Origin: Terrimonas ginsenosidimutans
GTDB lineage: Bacteria > Bacteroidota > Bacteroidia > Chitinophagales > Chitinophagaceae
Length of the DNA: 64,000 nt
Reading direction: 5' to 3'
Assembly: GCF_022012415.1 (NCBI RefSeq)
Contig: NZ_JAKLTR010000011.1
Location: forward strand, 1 to 64,000
The notes beneath the pieces were generated by a model. It searched no databases. It had not been told where the DNA came from and saw nothing but the letters and a program-made list of their open reading frames with translations. The position numbers were made by a program, and so were the translations under genes. Every line of letters starts with the position of its first letter. Position 1 is the first letter of the stretch. This document shows positions 26,013 to 34,177 of the stretch, piece by piece.

Positions 26013-27095
26013 ATGTCTTTTAACTGGCGAAAAAAGGTCAATGATAAGTATTTCTGGATGGAGATACTTATGCTATGTTGTTTCACTTATTTTATTGCGA
26101 TATTAAGCGATGTTGAATACACGATCTATGAATCAGGCAAAAGGCATTTTATCAGTGCATTGGAGTACAGGCTTGCCTTCGGGACGTTTCATTTCCTGCT
26201 GTACGGGGCTTATTACTGGCTTTGCGTTAAGCCACTTGTGCTCGCCAAAAAGCCCTGGTGGGTGTTTTTTAGTCTGATACTTTTTGTACCCGTTATTCAT
26301 TATTACAATCACTATGTGGCAACCAACGCACTGATCTATCTCCCATTGTTCTCTGCTGAGTTGAGGAATACGGCCGCCAGGCAGTTCAAAAGCGAGCAAA
26401 ATTTTGGAATTCTATATGCGTATATGTTGTCTTCCAGATGTCTTCCAATCATCTTTTTTGCTTACCTGGTCAGATCACTTAAACAGGAAAAGTTGGTGAA
26501 TGAGTTGAAAGCACAACAGCTGCTTGCTGAACTGAATTATCTCCGGGCACAGGTTCAGCCGCACTTTTTCTTTAATACACTGAATAATATTTATGCGCTG
26601 GCCATTAAACAATCGCCTGATACGGGTCCGATGGTCCTGAAATTGTCAGAAATGATGAGGTATATTCTTTATCAATCTGGCGAGAAGAAAGTTTCTTTAA
26701 AGCAGGAGATCGATTTTCTTTCTAATTATGTTGAGATAGAAAAGATCCGGCATCGGAATAATGTGGCTATATTATTTGATGTGCAGGGTGATATTGCCGG
26801 GGTTAACATTGAGCCGCTGCTTTTATTGCCATTTGTTGAAAATGCGTTTAAGCATGGAGCGAGGGAAAGCCTCTTTCAGGCAGAAGTGTCAATCGTGATC
26901 TGTGTACAAGACCAAGAGTTGAACTTACAGGTGCGGAACACAAAACCCGATGTCAGTGGGAAGGAGAACGAAAAAGGAATTGGTCTTGAAAATGTCCGTA
27001 AACGGTTAGCTCTTTTGTATACGGGAGGGCACTGCCTGAATATTGCAGAGAGCGAACGTCAGTATGAAGTGAACTTAACTATTGAATTGCAATGA
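26013..27095 (+). CDS. LytS/YehU-family sensor histidine kinase
   Basis: A 360-residue inner-membrane kinase. About four membrane segments fill residues 15-155 (YFWMEILMLCCFTYFIAIL, YRLAFGTFHFLLYGAYYW, WWVFFSLILFVPVI and PIIFFAYLVRSL). The His_kinase domain has phospho-acceptor His about 184 in LRAQVQPHFFFNTLNNI. The ATPase domain shows LLLLPFVENAFKHGA and GIGLENVRKRLALLY. No periplasmic sensor domain is visible, so it senses through the membrane part. It overlaps the LytTR regulator gene by four bases (ATGA), which means translational coupling of a two-component pair. Confidence 0.95.
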   Translation: MSFNWRKKVNDKYFWMEILMLCCFTYFIAILSDVEYTIYESGKRHFISALEYRLAFGTFHFLLYGAYYWLCVKPLVLAKKPWWVFFSLILFVPVIHYYNHYVATNALIYLPLFSAELRNTAARQFKSEQNFGILYAYMLSSRCLPIIFFAYLVRSLKQEKLVNELKAQQLLAELNYLRAQVQPHFFFNTLNNIYALAIKQSPDTGPMVLKLSEMMRYILYQSGEKKVSLKQEIDFLSNYVEIEKIRHRNNVAILFDVQGDIAGVNIEPLLLLPFVENAFKHGARESLFQAEVSIVICVQDQELNLQVRNTKPDVSGKENEKGIGLENVRKRLALLYTGGHCLNIAESERQYEVNLTIELQ

Positions 27096-27769
27096 TCCGA
27101 TGTATAATTGTTGATGACGAACCACTGGCGCAGGAAGTCCTCGAGGCCCATATCTTACGCTATGGTCACCTGGAAATTGTTGCAAAATGCGCACATGCGC
27201 TTGAGGCATTTGATGTATTGCATAAGGAAGCCGTTGACCTGATGTTCCTTGATATCCGCATGCCTTCGATAAGCGGGATCGATTTCCTGCAGTCACTGAA
27301 GAACCCACCTAAAGTGATTTTTACAACAGCCTATACAGAGTATGGGCACAAGGGGTTTGAGCTCGATGCGGTGGATTATCTTCTGAAGCCGGTTAGCTAT
27401 GAGCGCTTTGAGAAGAGCATGCAGAAGCTGATCCGTATGTTGCCGGATGAAAGGCCTGAAGGAAAGAGCTACACGTATTTCAAAGTATCCGGGAAGCTGA
27501 TCAAAGTACATCACGAAGACCTTATGTACGCGCAATCGGTGAAAGATTATATTATGATCAAAACGACGAAAGGGAGTTTGCTTACCCATCTTACGATGAA
27601 GTCACTGACAGAGCTGTTGCCCGGTAATACGTTTATTAGGGTACACCGGTCGTATCTGGTCAATATTGCAAAAGTTGATCGTGTTGATCGGACCTGTTTA
27701 AAGTTGGCGGGCGCGGAAATCCCGATAGGCGAGAACTACCGCGATAGTGTGTGGAAGCATCTTAAATAG
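27092..27769 (+). CDS. LytTR-family response regulator
   Basis: A 225-residue regulator. The receiver domain has acidic pair VDDE and phospho-acceptor Asp 54 in LMFLDIRMPS, with TTAYTEYGHKGFELDAVDYLLKPV closing it. The LytTR DNA-binding domain (about 125-225) has FIRVHRSYLVNIAKVDRVDR and IPIGENYRDSVWK. Start and stop are coupled to the kinase by a four-base overlap. The targets are unknown; LytTR proteins bind direct repeats, and none was identified nearby. Confidence 0.95.
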   Translation: MIRCIIVDDEPLAQEVLEAHILRYGHLEIVAKCAHALEAFDVLHKEAVDLMFLDIRMPSISGIDFLQSLKNPPKVIFTTAYTEYGHKGFELDAVDYLLKPVSYERFEKSMQKLIRMLPDERPEGKSYTYFKVSGKLIKVHHEDLMYAQSVKDYIMIKTTKGSLLTHLTMKSLTELLPGNTFIRVHRSYLVNIAKVDRVDRTCLKLAGAEIPIGENYRDSVWKHLK

Positions 27770-27866
27770 TCAGGTAGGAAAATACTGCCACCTGTTCCCG
27801 GTAAACATGTTTCAGACCTAAACAGGTATGATATTAGCCGTATAAAATGTTCTAAAAACTTCGGCT

Positions 27867-28352
27867 ATGACCAAACATCAATTAAAAGTAGAGACTCAGG
27901 GTACAGATTTGATCCTGACGCGCGAATTTGATGCTCCAAAGGAAAAAGTATTTGAAGCATATACAGATTGTAAACACCTGCGGAATTGGTGGGGCCCAAG
28001 AGAATGGCCTGTAAGTGATTGCACAATCGATTTTCGTGCCGGCGGCCGCTGGCATTATTGTATGAAAGGCCCCGATGGGACTGAAGCGTGGGGACTTGCC
28101 ACATTCAGTGAGATCAAAGAATCTGATCTGATCGTCTACCAGGATCATTTTTCTGATAAAGAAGGTAATATCAGTTCTTCAATGCCTTCCGCACATATCC
28201 GGAACGAGTTTACAGAGGAAGATGGCCTGACCACTGTCCGGAGCACGGCCCGCTATGCATCTGAAGATGATCTGAATAAAGTTAAAGAAATGGGGATGAT
28301 CGCTGGTATAGAGGAAACGCTTGACCGCCTTGAGGAATATCTTTCCAAATAG
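27867..28352 (+). CDS. AHSA1-like SRPBCC family protein
   Basis: A 161-residue soluble protein. LILTREFDAPKEKVFEAYTDCKHLRNWWGPREWPV and FRAGGRWHYCMKGPDG are the activator-of-Hsp90/SRPBCC blocks; the end EMGMIAGIEETLDRLEEYL is equally typical. Such proteins in Bacteroidota often sit beside YciI, DoxX and LytTR genes, as here in a wider neighbourhood. Possible ligand or chaperone role; not known. It is followed by the palindromic repeat region. Confidence 0.92.
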   Translation: MTKHQLKVETQGTDLILTREFDAPKEKVFEAYTDCKHLRNWWGPREWPVSDCTIDFRAGGRWHYCMKGPDGTEAWGLATFSEIKESDLIVYQDHFSDKEGNISSSMPSAHIRNEFTEEDGLTTVRSTARYASEDDLNKVKEMGMIAGIEETLDRLEEYLSK

Positions 28353-28385
28353 TAAAGTATTTACCTTGAAGTGGGTACCGGATGG

Positions 28386-28426
28386 ATGCGCGTAGTGTAC
28401 TGCGCGCATTCATTCGGTTTTTTTTT
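28386..28426 (+). terminator. Hairpin and T-run after the AHSA1-like gene
   Basis: ATGCGCGTA pairs with TAC and CGCGCAT (two-base bulge) around a three-base loop. A long T-run starts eight bases after the stem. It lies 33 bases after the stop codon and abuts the left edge of the palindromic element. Confidence 0.5.
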
Positions 28427-29212
28427 GCCGGGCGGGCAAGGGCGCTTTTTTCGACGGGAGGTCGAAGGGTTCGTTTACTTTTTTTGCCTTGATGCAAAAA
28501 AAGTAACAAAAAAAGATCAAGGCTACGCGCAAATAGCCAGCCCCGCACTCGATGCGGGGGCTAAAAATTATGGGCTGCACCTGGCACTAAAATAAACTCG
28601 CCGGAGGAGTGTTTTGGATTGATTGGCGTGTTGGCTCAGACAATATTTTAGCGCCCTCACCTTCGGCTCGTCGGTTATGCCCATAATTTTTTTAACGCCA
28701 TTTGCGCTATGCCGCCCCCTCTTAAAGCAGGCAGAAGGCCTTTACATAAATGTAACCTAACGGTTCTTGTAAGTGTTGTTGTCTTTTATCAGGATAGCAA
28801 CACGTCAATTTGTGATACCGCAACTGATATACAACGAATCTTCCTCGCAACCGAATCCTCCTCTCTCAACGCCCCCCGGCCTTGGAAAAAATGGCGTTAA
28901 GAAAATGGGAGGCTGGCACCGTCTGAGCCACACCGCAGGTGTGCGAAGGCGCCAAAAACTGTCTGAGCCAGCACGCTAATCAATTCATCATACTTTCCCG
29001 GCGAGTTTTTTTGGTGCAGGTGACATCCTCCCATTTTTAGCCATTTTTTCCCAGCCTTGATCTTTTTTTGTTACTTTTTTTGCATCAAGGCAAAAAAAGT
29101 AAACGGAGTCTTTCGACCTCCCGTCGAAAAAAAACGCCTTGCCCGTACGGCAAAAAAAGAGCCTTTCGACGCTCCCGTCGAAAAAAAAGCCTGCCGGGCT
29201 TCCGGCAAATAA
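28416..29212 (+). repeat. Large imperfect palindrome: two inverted copies of a hairpin-rich unit
   Basis: No gene is recognised in 28353-29306. The left unit (28416 to about 28703) is repeated in reverse at about 28889-29164. The segments 28472-28524 and 29053-29105 are perfect reverse complements over 53 bases. Outside them, TTCGACGGGAGGTCGAA and the flanking CGGGCAAGG blocks also match in reverse. Inside, AACTCGCCGG, a TGGCTCAGACA block and TTAACGCCATTT match too, with small insertions. Each unit is made of smaller hairpins. The left copy has an extra hairpin at 28539-28562, and a third partial copy of the TTCGAC hairpin lies at 29164-29183. The 185-base centre is unique. It looks like a pair of non-autonomous or extragenic palindromic elements. 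Confidence 0.85.
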
Positions 29213-29306
29213 GTCCTCAATGATTCGGCTACAACAATCATAGATTTGACCACATCCAACGAATAAATCCGTTTCATTTTTGTGTTGTCAAAAACAATAA
29301 AACAAT

Positions 29307-30143
29307 ATGAAAAAGAACAAAGTCTGGTTTGTAACCGGCGCATCAAAAGGTCTCGGTTTATCACTTGTAAAGGCATTGATCAAAGAAGGTTACCAGGTAG
29401 CCGCCACAACACGCGACCTCGACGCGATCACAAAGGCGGTTGGCGCTTCTTCTTCCTTCCTTCCCTTGCAGATGAATCTGCTGGATGAGCAGAGTGTGGA
29501 AACCTCCATCGCAAAAGCGATCCGGTTTTTCGGACGGATCGATGTGGTAGTAAACAATGCGGGGTATGGTCAGTTAGGAACTATTGAAGAGCTGACAGAT
29601 CAGGAAGCTCGTCAGAATTTCGATGTGAACGTATTTGGTTCGTTGAATGTGATCCGCAAGATAATGCCCTACTGGAGGGAGCAAAGATCAGGAGCGTTTT
29701 TCAATATCTCTTCTATAGGAGGATTTTTTGCGGGCTTTCCCGGTTGGGGAATTTATTGCGCCAGCAAATTTGCCGTGGCAGGATTTACCGAATCGCTTGC
29801 TGCTGAAGTGAGATCATTTGGCGTGAGCGCTACGGTGGTTTATCCCGGGTATTTCAAAACCAATTTTTTACTGGAAGGTTCGTTGAATCTGCCTAAAAAT
29901 CCAATTGACTCTTATGTGGAAGCCAGGCAGTTGGAGGCAGTTCATAAGAATGAAATTCCAGGTAATCAGCCCGGAGATCCTGAAAAGGCGGCAACAGCTT
30001 TGATCGAAGTGGCGGAAAGAGACGAAAAACCAATCCACCTTTTCCTCGGAAGCGATGCGTTTGGAATGGCTGAAAATCAACTGAGGGCCATTGGTGATGA
30101 ATTGAAAAAGTATGAAGCGGTGAGCAGGTCAACAGACTTCTGA
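29307..30143 (+). CDS. Short-chain dehydrogenase/reductase
   Basis: A 278-residue classical SDR. TGASKGLGLSLVKAL is the nucleotide-binding motif, VVVNNAGYGQLG the second Rossmann motif, FNISSIGG carries the catalytic serine and YCASKFAV the Tyr-Lys pair. The C-terminal half matches the 'SDR family, oxidoreductase' group with VVYPGYFKTNFL. It probably uses NADP(H) on an unknown carbonyl substrate. The ATG lies 94 bases beyond the palindromic element. The AraC regulator at 30262 follows in the same direction and may control it. Confidence 0.93.
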   Translation: MKKNKVWFVTGASKGLGLSLVKALIKEGYQVAATTRDLDAITKAVGASSSFLPLQMNLLDEQSVETSIAKAIRFFGRIDVVVNNAGYGQLGTIEELTDQEARQNFDVNVFGSLNVIRKIMPYWREQRSGAFFNISSIGGFFAGFPGWGIYCASKFAVAGFTESLAAEVRSFGVSATVVYPGYFKTNFLLEGSLNLPKNPIDSYVEARQLEAVHKNEIPGNQPGDPEKAATALIEVAERDEKPIHLFLGSDAFGMAENQLRAIGDELKKYEAVSRSTDF

Positions 30144-30161
30144 TCAGTGGATGAATTATAC

Positions 30162-30199
30162 CGACCGGTTTGAGGCGAAGGAATGCTTCTGGCCGGTCG
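30162..30199 (+). terminator. Possible terminator after the SDR gene
   Basis: CGACCGG and CCGGTCG form a perfect seven-base stem, with an inner GAAG/CTTC pair in the loop. The T-run after it is weak (GTGTAATT), so efficiency is doubtful. Confidence 0.45.
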
Positions 30200-30261
30200 T
30201 GTAATTCCTGTTTGATCCCTCTGCTTATTTCATCATTTTGTATCTTCACTTTACTGTTATC

Positions 30262-31179
30262 ATGAAGCCAAAGCAAACATTTCAATTCAATACGATCAGC
30301 GAATTTCATCAAATGAGCGGGCTGCCCAAGCCCGAACATCCGCTTGTCAGCGTTGTTGATTACAGCCTCGTAGAATACGCAACGGATGAAAAGGAGATCA
30401 GTTGGGTACAACATTTTTATTCGGTCGGATTGAAACGCGGCATCAATGGGAAGTTCCGGTATGGTCAGCAACAGTATGATTTTGATGAAGGGTTGATCTC
30501 TTTCGTTTCCCCGGGTCAACTGATCAATATAACAGTGGATAAACCCGTTGTGAAACCCACAGGCATTCTCCTGTTCTTTCATCCTGATTTTTTGTGGAAT
30601 ACATCGCTTGCCAAAACCATCAGGCAGTATGATTTTTTTGGTTATGCGGTGAATGAAGCGTTATTTATGTCGGAGAAAGAGGAAATGGTCATTAAAGGAA
30701 TAATGGAGAATATCCAGCATGAATATCATTCGAATATTGATAAATTCAGCCAGAACATCATTGTAGCGCAGATCGAGTTATTGCTGAATTATTGCGAACG
30801 TTTTTATCAGCGCCAGTTCATTACAAGAAAGATCAATAATCATCAGATCTTAACTAAGCTCGAAGACGTGCTTGATCGTTATTTTAATAATGCGGAGTTG
30901 TTAAGCAAAGGACTGCCCTCTGTTCAGTTTATTGCGGAAGAATTGGCAGTGTCTCCGAATTATCTCAGCAGTTTATTGAAAGTGCTGACGGGGCAGAGTA
31001 CGCAGCATCATATTCATGAGAAGCTGATTGAAAAAGCGAAGGAGAAATTGTCTACGACAAGTTTGTCAGTGAGTGAAATTGCGTATGAGTTAGGGTTTGA
31101 GCATTCACAATCTTTCAGCAAGTTGTTCAAATCAAAAACGAATTTATCACCGGGAGAGTTCAGGCAGTCGTTTAATTGA
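30262..31179 (+). CDS. AraC family transcriptional regulator
   Basis: A 305-residue regulator. The N-terminal cupin-like domain (about 30-150) includes GKFRYGQQQYDFDEGLISFVSPGQ. The C-terminal double helix-turn-helix shows FIAEELAVSPNYLSSLLKVLTGQ and VSEIAYELGFEHSQSFSKLFKSKTNLSPGEFR, a fully consensus AraC end. The ATG at 30262 is used; an upstream TTG would add eight residues. It lies 118 bases after the SDR gene, a common regulator-target pair. Confidence 0.93.
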   Translation: MKPKQTFQFNTISEFHQMSGLPKPEHPLVSVVDYSLVEYATDEKEISWVQHFYSVGLKRGINGKFRYGQQQYDFDEGLISFVSPGQLINITVDKPVVKPTGILLFFHPDFLWNTSLAKTIRQYDFFGYAVNEALFMSEKEEMVIKGIMENIQHEYHSNIDKFSQNIIVAQIELLLNYCERFYQRQFITRKINNHQILTKLEDVLDRYFNNAELLSKGLPSVQFIAEELAVSPNYLSSLLKVLTGQSTQHHIHEKLIEKAKEKLSTTSLSVSEIAYELGFEHSQSFSKLFKSKTNLSPGEFRQSFN

Positions 31180-31349
31180 GCGGCCGCTCCAGTTTATGTT
31201 GGCGCAGGTTCCTGGTTCGATGACTTGCTTCTGAAGGCGGATTGCATCATGAGGATCCTGGTCACTCGGTTTTCCTAAAAAAATGAAAGGGTTCGACGTT
31301 TCAAAGTGACAAGATAGTTGAATGCTGTAAGCAATTAAAGTTTATGTAA

Positions 31350-31784
31350 ATGGTTTCAAGAACAATTTTGGCCACATTTATTGCCTTCGTAGGTTGCATG
31401 TTTCTTGCATATTTTGCCGTAGACTTAGAACGAAAAGATTTGAATTTCGGTCAATTTCTGGTTTTGGGGCTGGTGTACGGGCTTCCCTTATTCCTTCTTG
31501 GCCTCGCTATATTTTTGTTGATAAATTACTTTACGAAGCTTAGAATAAGACGTAAAAGCTTCAGTAATTTTTATTTGTTTTATTTTGGATTATGCTTCGC
31601 CTTCGCATTTATCATTATCCTTGGATTCACTCTTTTCGACTTTTCCGACCGCGGCCGATTTTTCCATGAGCCCACATTCGGTGAAATATTAAGTCAATAT
31701 TTGCCAACCTTATGGCTGTTTCTGGCAGGTGCTATCCTGAACTGTTTAGTGGTCTGGAAGCGCTCGAATGCGAGGAATTATTGA
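31350..31784 (+). CDS. Small integral membrane protein, unknown
   Basis: A 144-residue protein with four predicted membrane segments: TILATFIAFVGCMFLAYFAV, FLVLGLVYGLPLFLLGLAIFLLI, FYLFYFGLCFAFAFIIILGF and YLPTLWLFLAGAILNCLVVW. Loops are short, with a basic stretch KLRIRRKSF. No family motif is recognised. It stands alone between the AraC gene and the convergent TPR-TlpA gene. Confidence 0.65.
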   Translation: MVSRTILATFIAFVGCMFLAYFAVDLERKDLNFGQFLVLGLVYGLPLFLLGLAIFLLINYFTKLRIRRKSFSNFYLFYFGLCFAFAFIIILGFTLFDFSDRGRFFHEPTFGEILSQYLPTLWLFLAGAILNCLVVWKRSNARNY

Positions 31785-31981
31785 ACAGATTTTCATAGAT
31801 CAAAAGGCCATGGTTCAGGTCTACCTTTTCCTTTCTATTTGGTATGTACACGTGTCGATTTCTTCGCAAAGGGTTGTCGCTATTTTTGCTGAAGGTGACA
31901 GACAATAAGCCGGACTATGCATTGACGATATTCAACGATTAAGAAATTTACAAAGGGTATTGTATGTAGCTTGGAATGGTA

Positions 31982-33937
31982 CTAGTGTACATTTGTTTCA
32001 GAGAGTAACAGCTCAATTGCCGTCGCCAGTTTATATTCTATTGCCGGGCCTTCAAAACCGATATTCCTGAACTTAATATTCCCGTCCGTAGAAGTGATGA
32101 ACGTGGCCGGGATCACTCCAAATCCGAAATTCTCCGCAAGCATCTTATCATCCGTATAAAATACCGGGAAGCTGTACTTTTTATTTCCATTCCAGTTCTG
32201 CGCATCCTGTAGCGTATTGCCCGATCCGCTATTCACCACCATGAACATCACTTTTGGATTGTCTTTGTACCGGTCATATACCGACTGCAGATACGGCATT
32301 TCCTTCATACAGGGAATACACCAGGTGGCCCAGAAATCGATCACCACGATCTTTCCGTTCATAGCTGATGGAGTGACCGGTTCTCCTTTGATATTAACGA
32401 GATTGCCCATTACCGGTAATGTTTTGTTGATCCGTTCTTTCTTTAGCGTCGCCAGAATGGACGTTTTCCATTGTTCTCCCACCTCTTTCATTTCTTTTGT
32501 CCAGCCTTCTTCTGTTTTTTTCCAGTCTATATAATCTTCATACATCAATCTTTGAGCGGCGGTGTCCTCCTGGTTATTGATCACTATTTTTTTCGAAAGC
32601 TGGTATGCATTTTCGTAGTTTTTGTTTACGCGATAATAGATGGCTGCATATTCCAGCGTCGTTCCGTCATCGGATAAGGATAGTGCTTTCTGCAATGCCT
32701 CCTTTGCTTTTTGCTGATCGCCTTTCTTTTGAAGGATCAGGGCTTTCAGGGAAAGGCTATTAGCCCGGGCGGCCTGCTCAGATTGCTTTTTTATGAGGGG
32801 ATCCACGTAAGGGAGTACATATCCTGTTTCCGGCCAGTAACGAATTACACCAGCCGGAAAGCGAACGGCCAGTGAATACGCACGTTCGGTATAGGCGAGT
32901 GCTGTATCGGGAAGAATACCATTATCAAGCAGCATCTTCGACCATTTAAGCAACGTCGGCCCGTAATAAGGCGTTGTGTCTGGTTTGAATTGTGAAAGAT
33001 GGTAACTGACTTTCCGGCTATTTTTCGCCTCCGCATAGTACGTAGCGAGTATCTGATGCAGGTCCAGTACATTCTCCAGGTTTGCAGCGGGTGTCGTCTT
33101 CAGCAATGCTTCTGCCTTGTTCTTTCTTTCTTCTTTGTCTTCGATCTCTTCAATTTCTGAGGTAAGCATTTCATAACCGGCTGGCGTATTCGGATATTTC
33201 GTTTTGATCACCTGTCGGATGGAGTCAACCCTTGTCTTCTCTCCAATGATCAGGTAACCCATTGTTGTTTTATCACGCAGACCGGCATTACCCGGTTCTT
33301 TATAAAAATTATCAGCGATCACTTTTAAGGCCTGTTGACGATACTGTTCTTTTTCTTCACCGTCAGTGCTGTTCATCTTGTTATGCAGGAGCCTGACTTT
33401 CGCTTCATAATTATCCGGGTACAATTCAAGTTCTTTTTCCAGCAGTGCGCGCTGAAGTTTGGGAACTTCCGGGCTTTTTCCTACCTGCGATGGAAGGCTG
33501 TAATTCTCATAAAGGAAACTATTTTTCGCCCTGACGCCGTTAGCATAAACCGGTATTTCATAATGCTTGTTCTTTGCGGGCTTTTGAATGCGGGCGCCGC
33601 TTTCCAGCGTGAAGGTGGCATAAGATGCATAGCGGGGATCAAGATAAATAGAGGCTGTCCATTGTTTGCCCTCCCGCTGCATTGGTAAACGATAGGCTGT
33701 ATTATAGAAGTTGGAGCTGGAGAATACCATCGTTACAGATGTGTCCGCTTGTGTAATAAGGTTTTGCCCACTCGTATCGATTGCAGGGGTGAATATAACT
33801 TTCACTGCTTTCCCGCGTTCGGGCATGGCGGGTTCCAATACCAGCTGCTGTGCTGATCCTGCTTCTGAAGCAAAAGTCATCATAGCAACGCACAGGAATT
33901 TTGATACCCGGAAGGATAAATAGAATGGTCGTTTCAT
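31982..33937 (-). CDS. TPR and TlpA-like thioredoxin fusion, exported
   Basis: A 651-residue exported protein with signal peptide FLCVAMMTFASEAGSAQ. A beta-rich first domain (about 30-130) is followed by a long helical region with TPR-like repeats (KALILQKKGDQQKAKEALQKALSLSD). The C-terminal thioredoxin domain has GKIVVIDFWATWCIPCMKEMPYL, with redox pair CIPC, and cis-Pro in FGVIPATFITS. It is a thiol-disulphide oxidoreductase of the periplasm or outer membrane, of the long type common in Bacteroidota. Convergent with the membrane protein at 31350, it is divergent from the TPR protein at 34178. Confidence 0.92.
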   Translation of the reverse strand: MKRPFYLSFRVSKFLCVAMMTFASEAGSAQQLVLEPAMPERGKAVKVIFTPAIDTSGQNLITQADTSVTMVFSSSNFYNTAYRLPMQREGKQWTASIYLDPRYASYATFTLESGARIQKPAKNKHYEIPVYANGVRAKNSFLYENYSLPSQVGKSPEVPKLQRALLEKELELYPDNYEAKVRLLHNKMNSTDGEEKEQYRQQALKVIADNFYKEPGNAGLRDKTTMGYLIIGEKTRVDSIRQVIKTKYPNTPAGYEMLTSEIEEIEDKEERKNKAEALLKTTPAANLENVLDLHQILATYYAEAKNSRKVSYHLSQFKPDTTPYYGPTLLKWSKMLLDNGILPDTALAYTERAYSLAVRFPAGVIRYWPETGYVLPYVDPLIKKQSEQAARANSLSLKALILQKKGDQQKAKEALQKALSLSDDGTTLEYAAIYYRVNKNYENAYQLSKKIVINNQEDTAAQRLMYEDYIDWKKTEEGWTKEMKEVGEQWKTSILATLKKERINKTLPVMGNLVNIKGEPVTPSAMNGKIVVIDFWATWCIPCMKEMPYLQSVYDRYKDNPKVMFMVVNSGSGNTLQDAQNWNGNKKYSFPVFYTDDKMLAENFGFGVIPATFITSTDGNIKFRNIGFEGPAIEYKLATAIELLLSETNVH

Positions 33938-34177
33938 CAGTCTGGATGTGGGTTTGAAGAGAGATAAGGCGTAAAAGCAAGTTAAGGAATATATGCCGGA
34001 CGAATAATAAAACGAAGACTCATTATCAGTATGTGCGCTAACTTTTAGGGGTAAAGAAATTGACAGGCCTTGATCTCGGCATCCGATTTTGCACGTTCAG
34101 CTATTACATCGTCCGGTTCACCTCAGTTCTCCTTTCCTCGCCCGTTGTTTTTCTCAACTTTCGCCGAAATTTTTAAA

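Noticed and set aside
28709-28979. Short plus-strand open frames in the centre of the palindromic element
   Set aside because: Repetitive, low-complexity translation with no family and overlapping frames; more likely non-coding.
28416-29164. CRISPR-like array
   Set aside because: The repeats are inverted, not regularly spaced direct repeats, and no spacers or cas genes are present.
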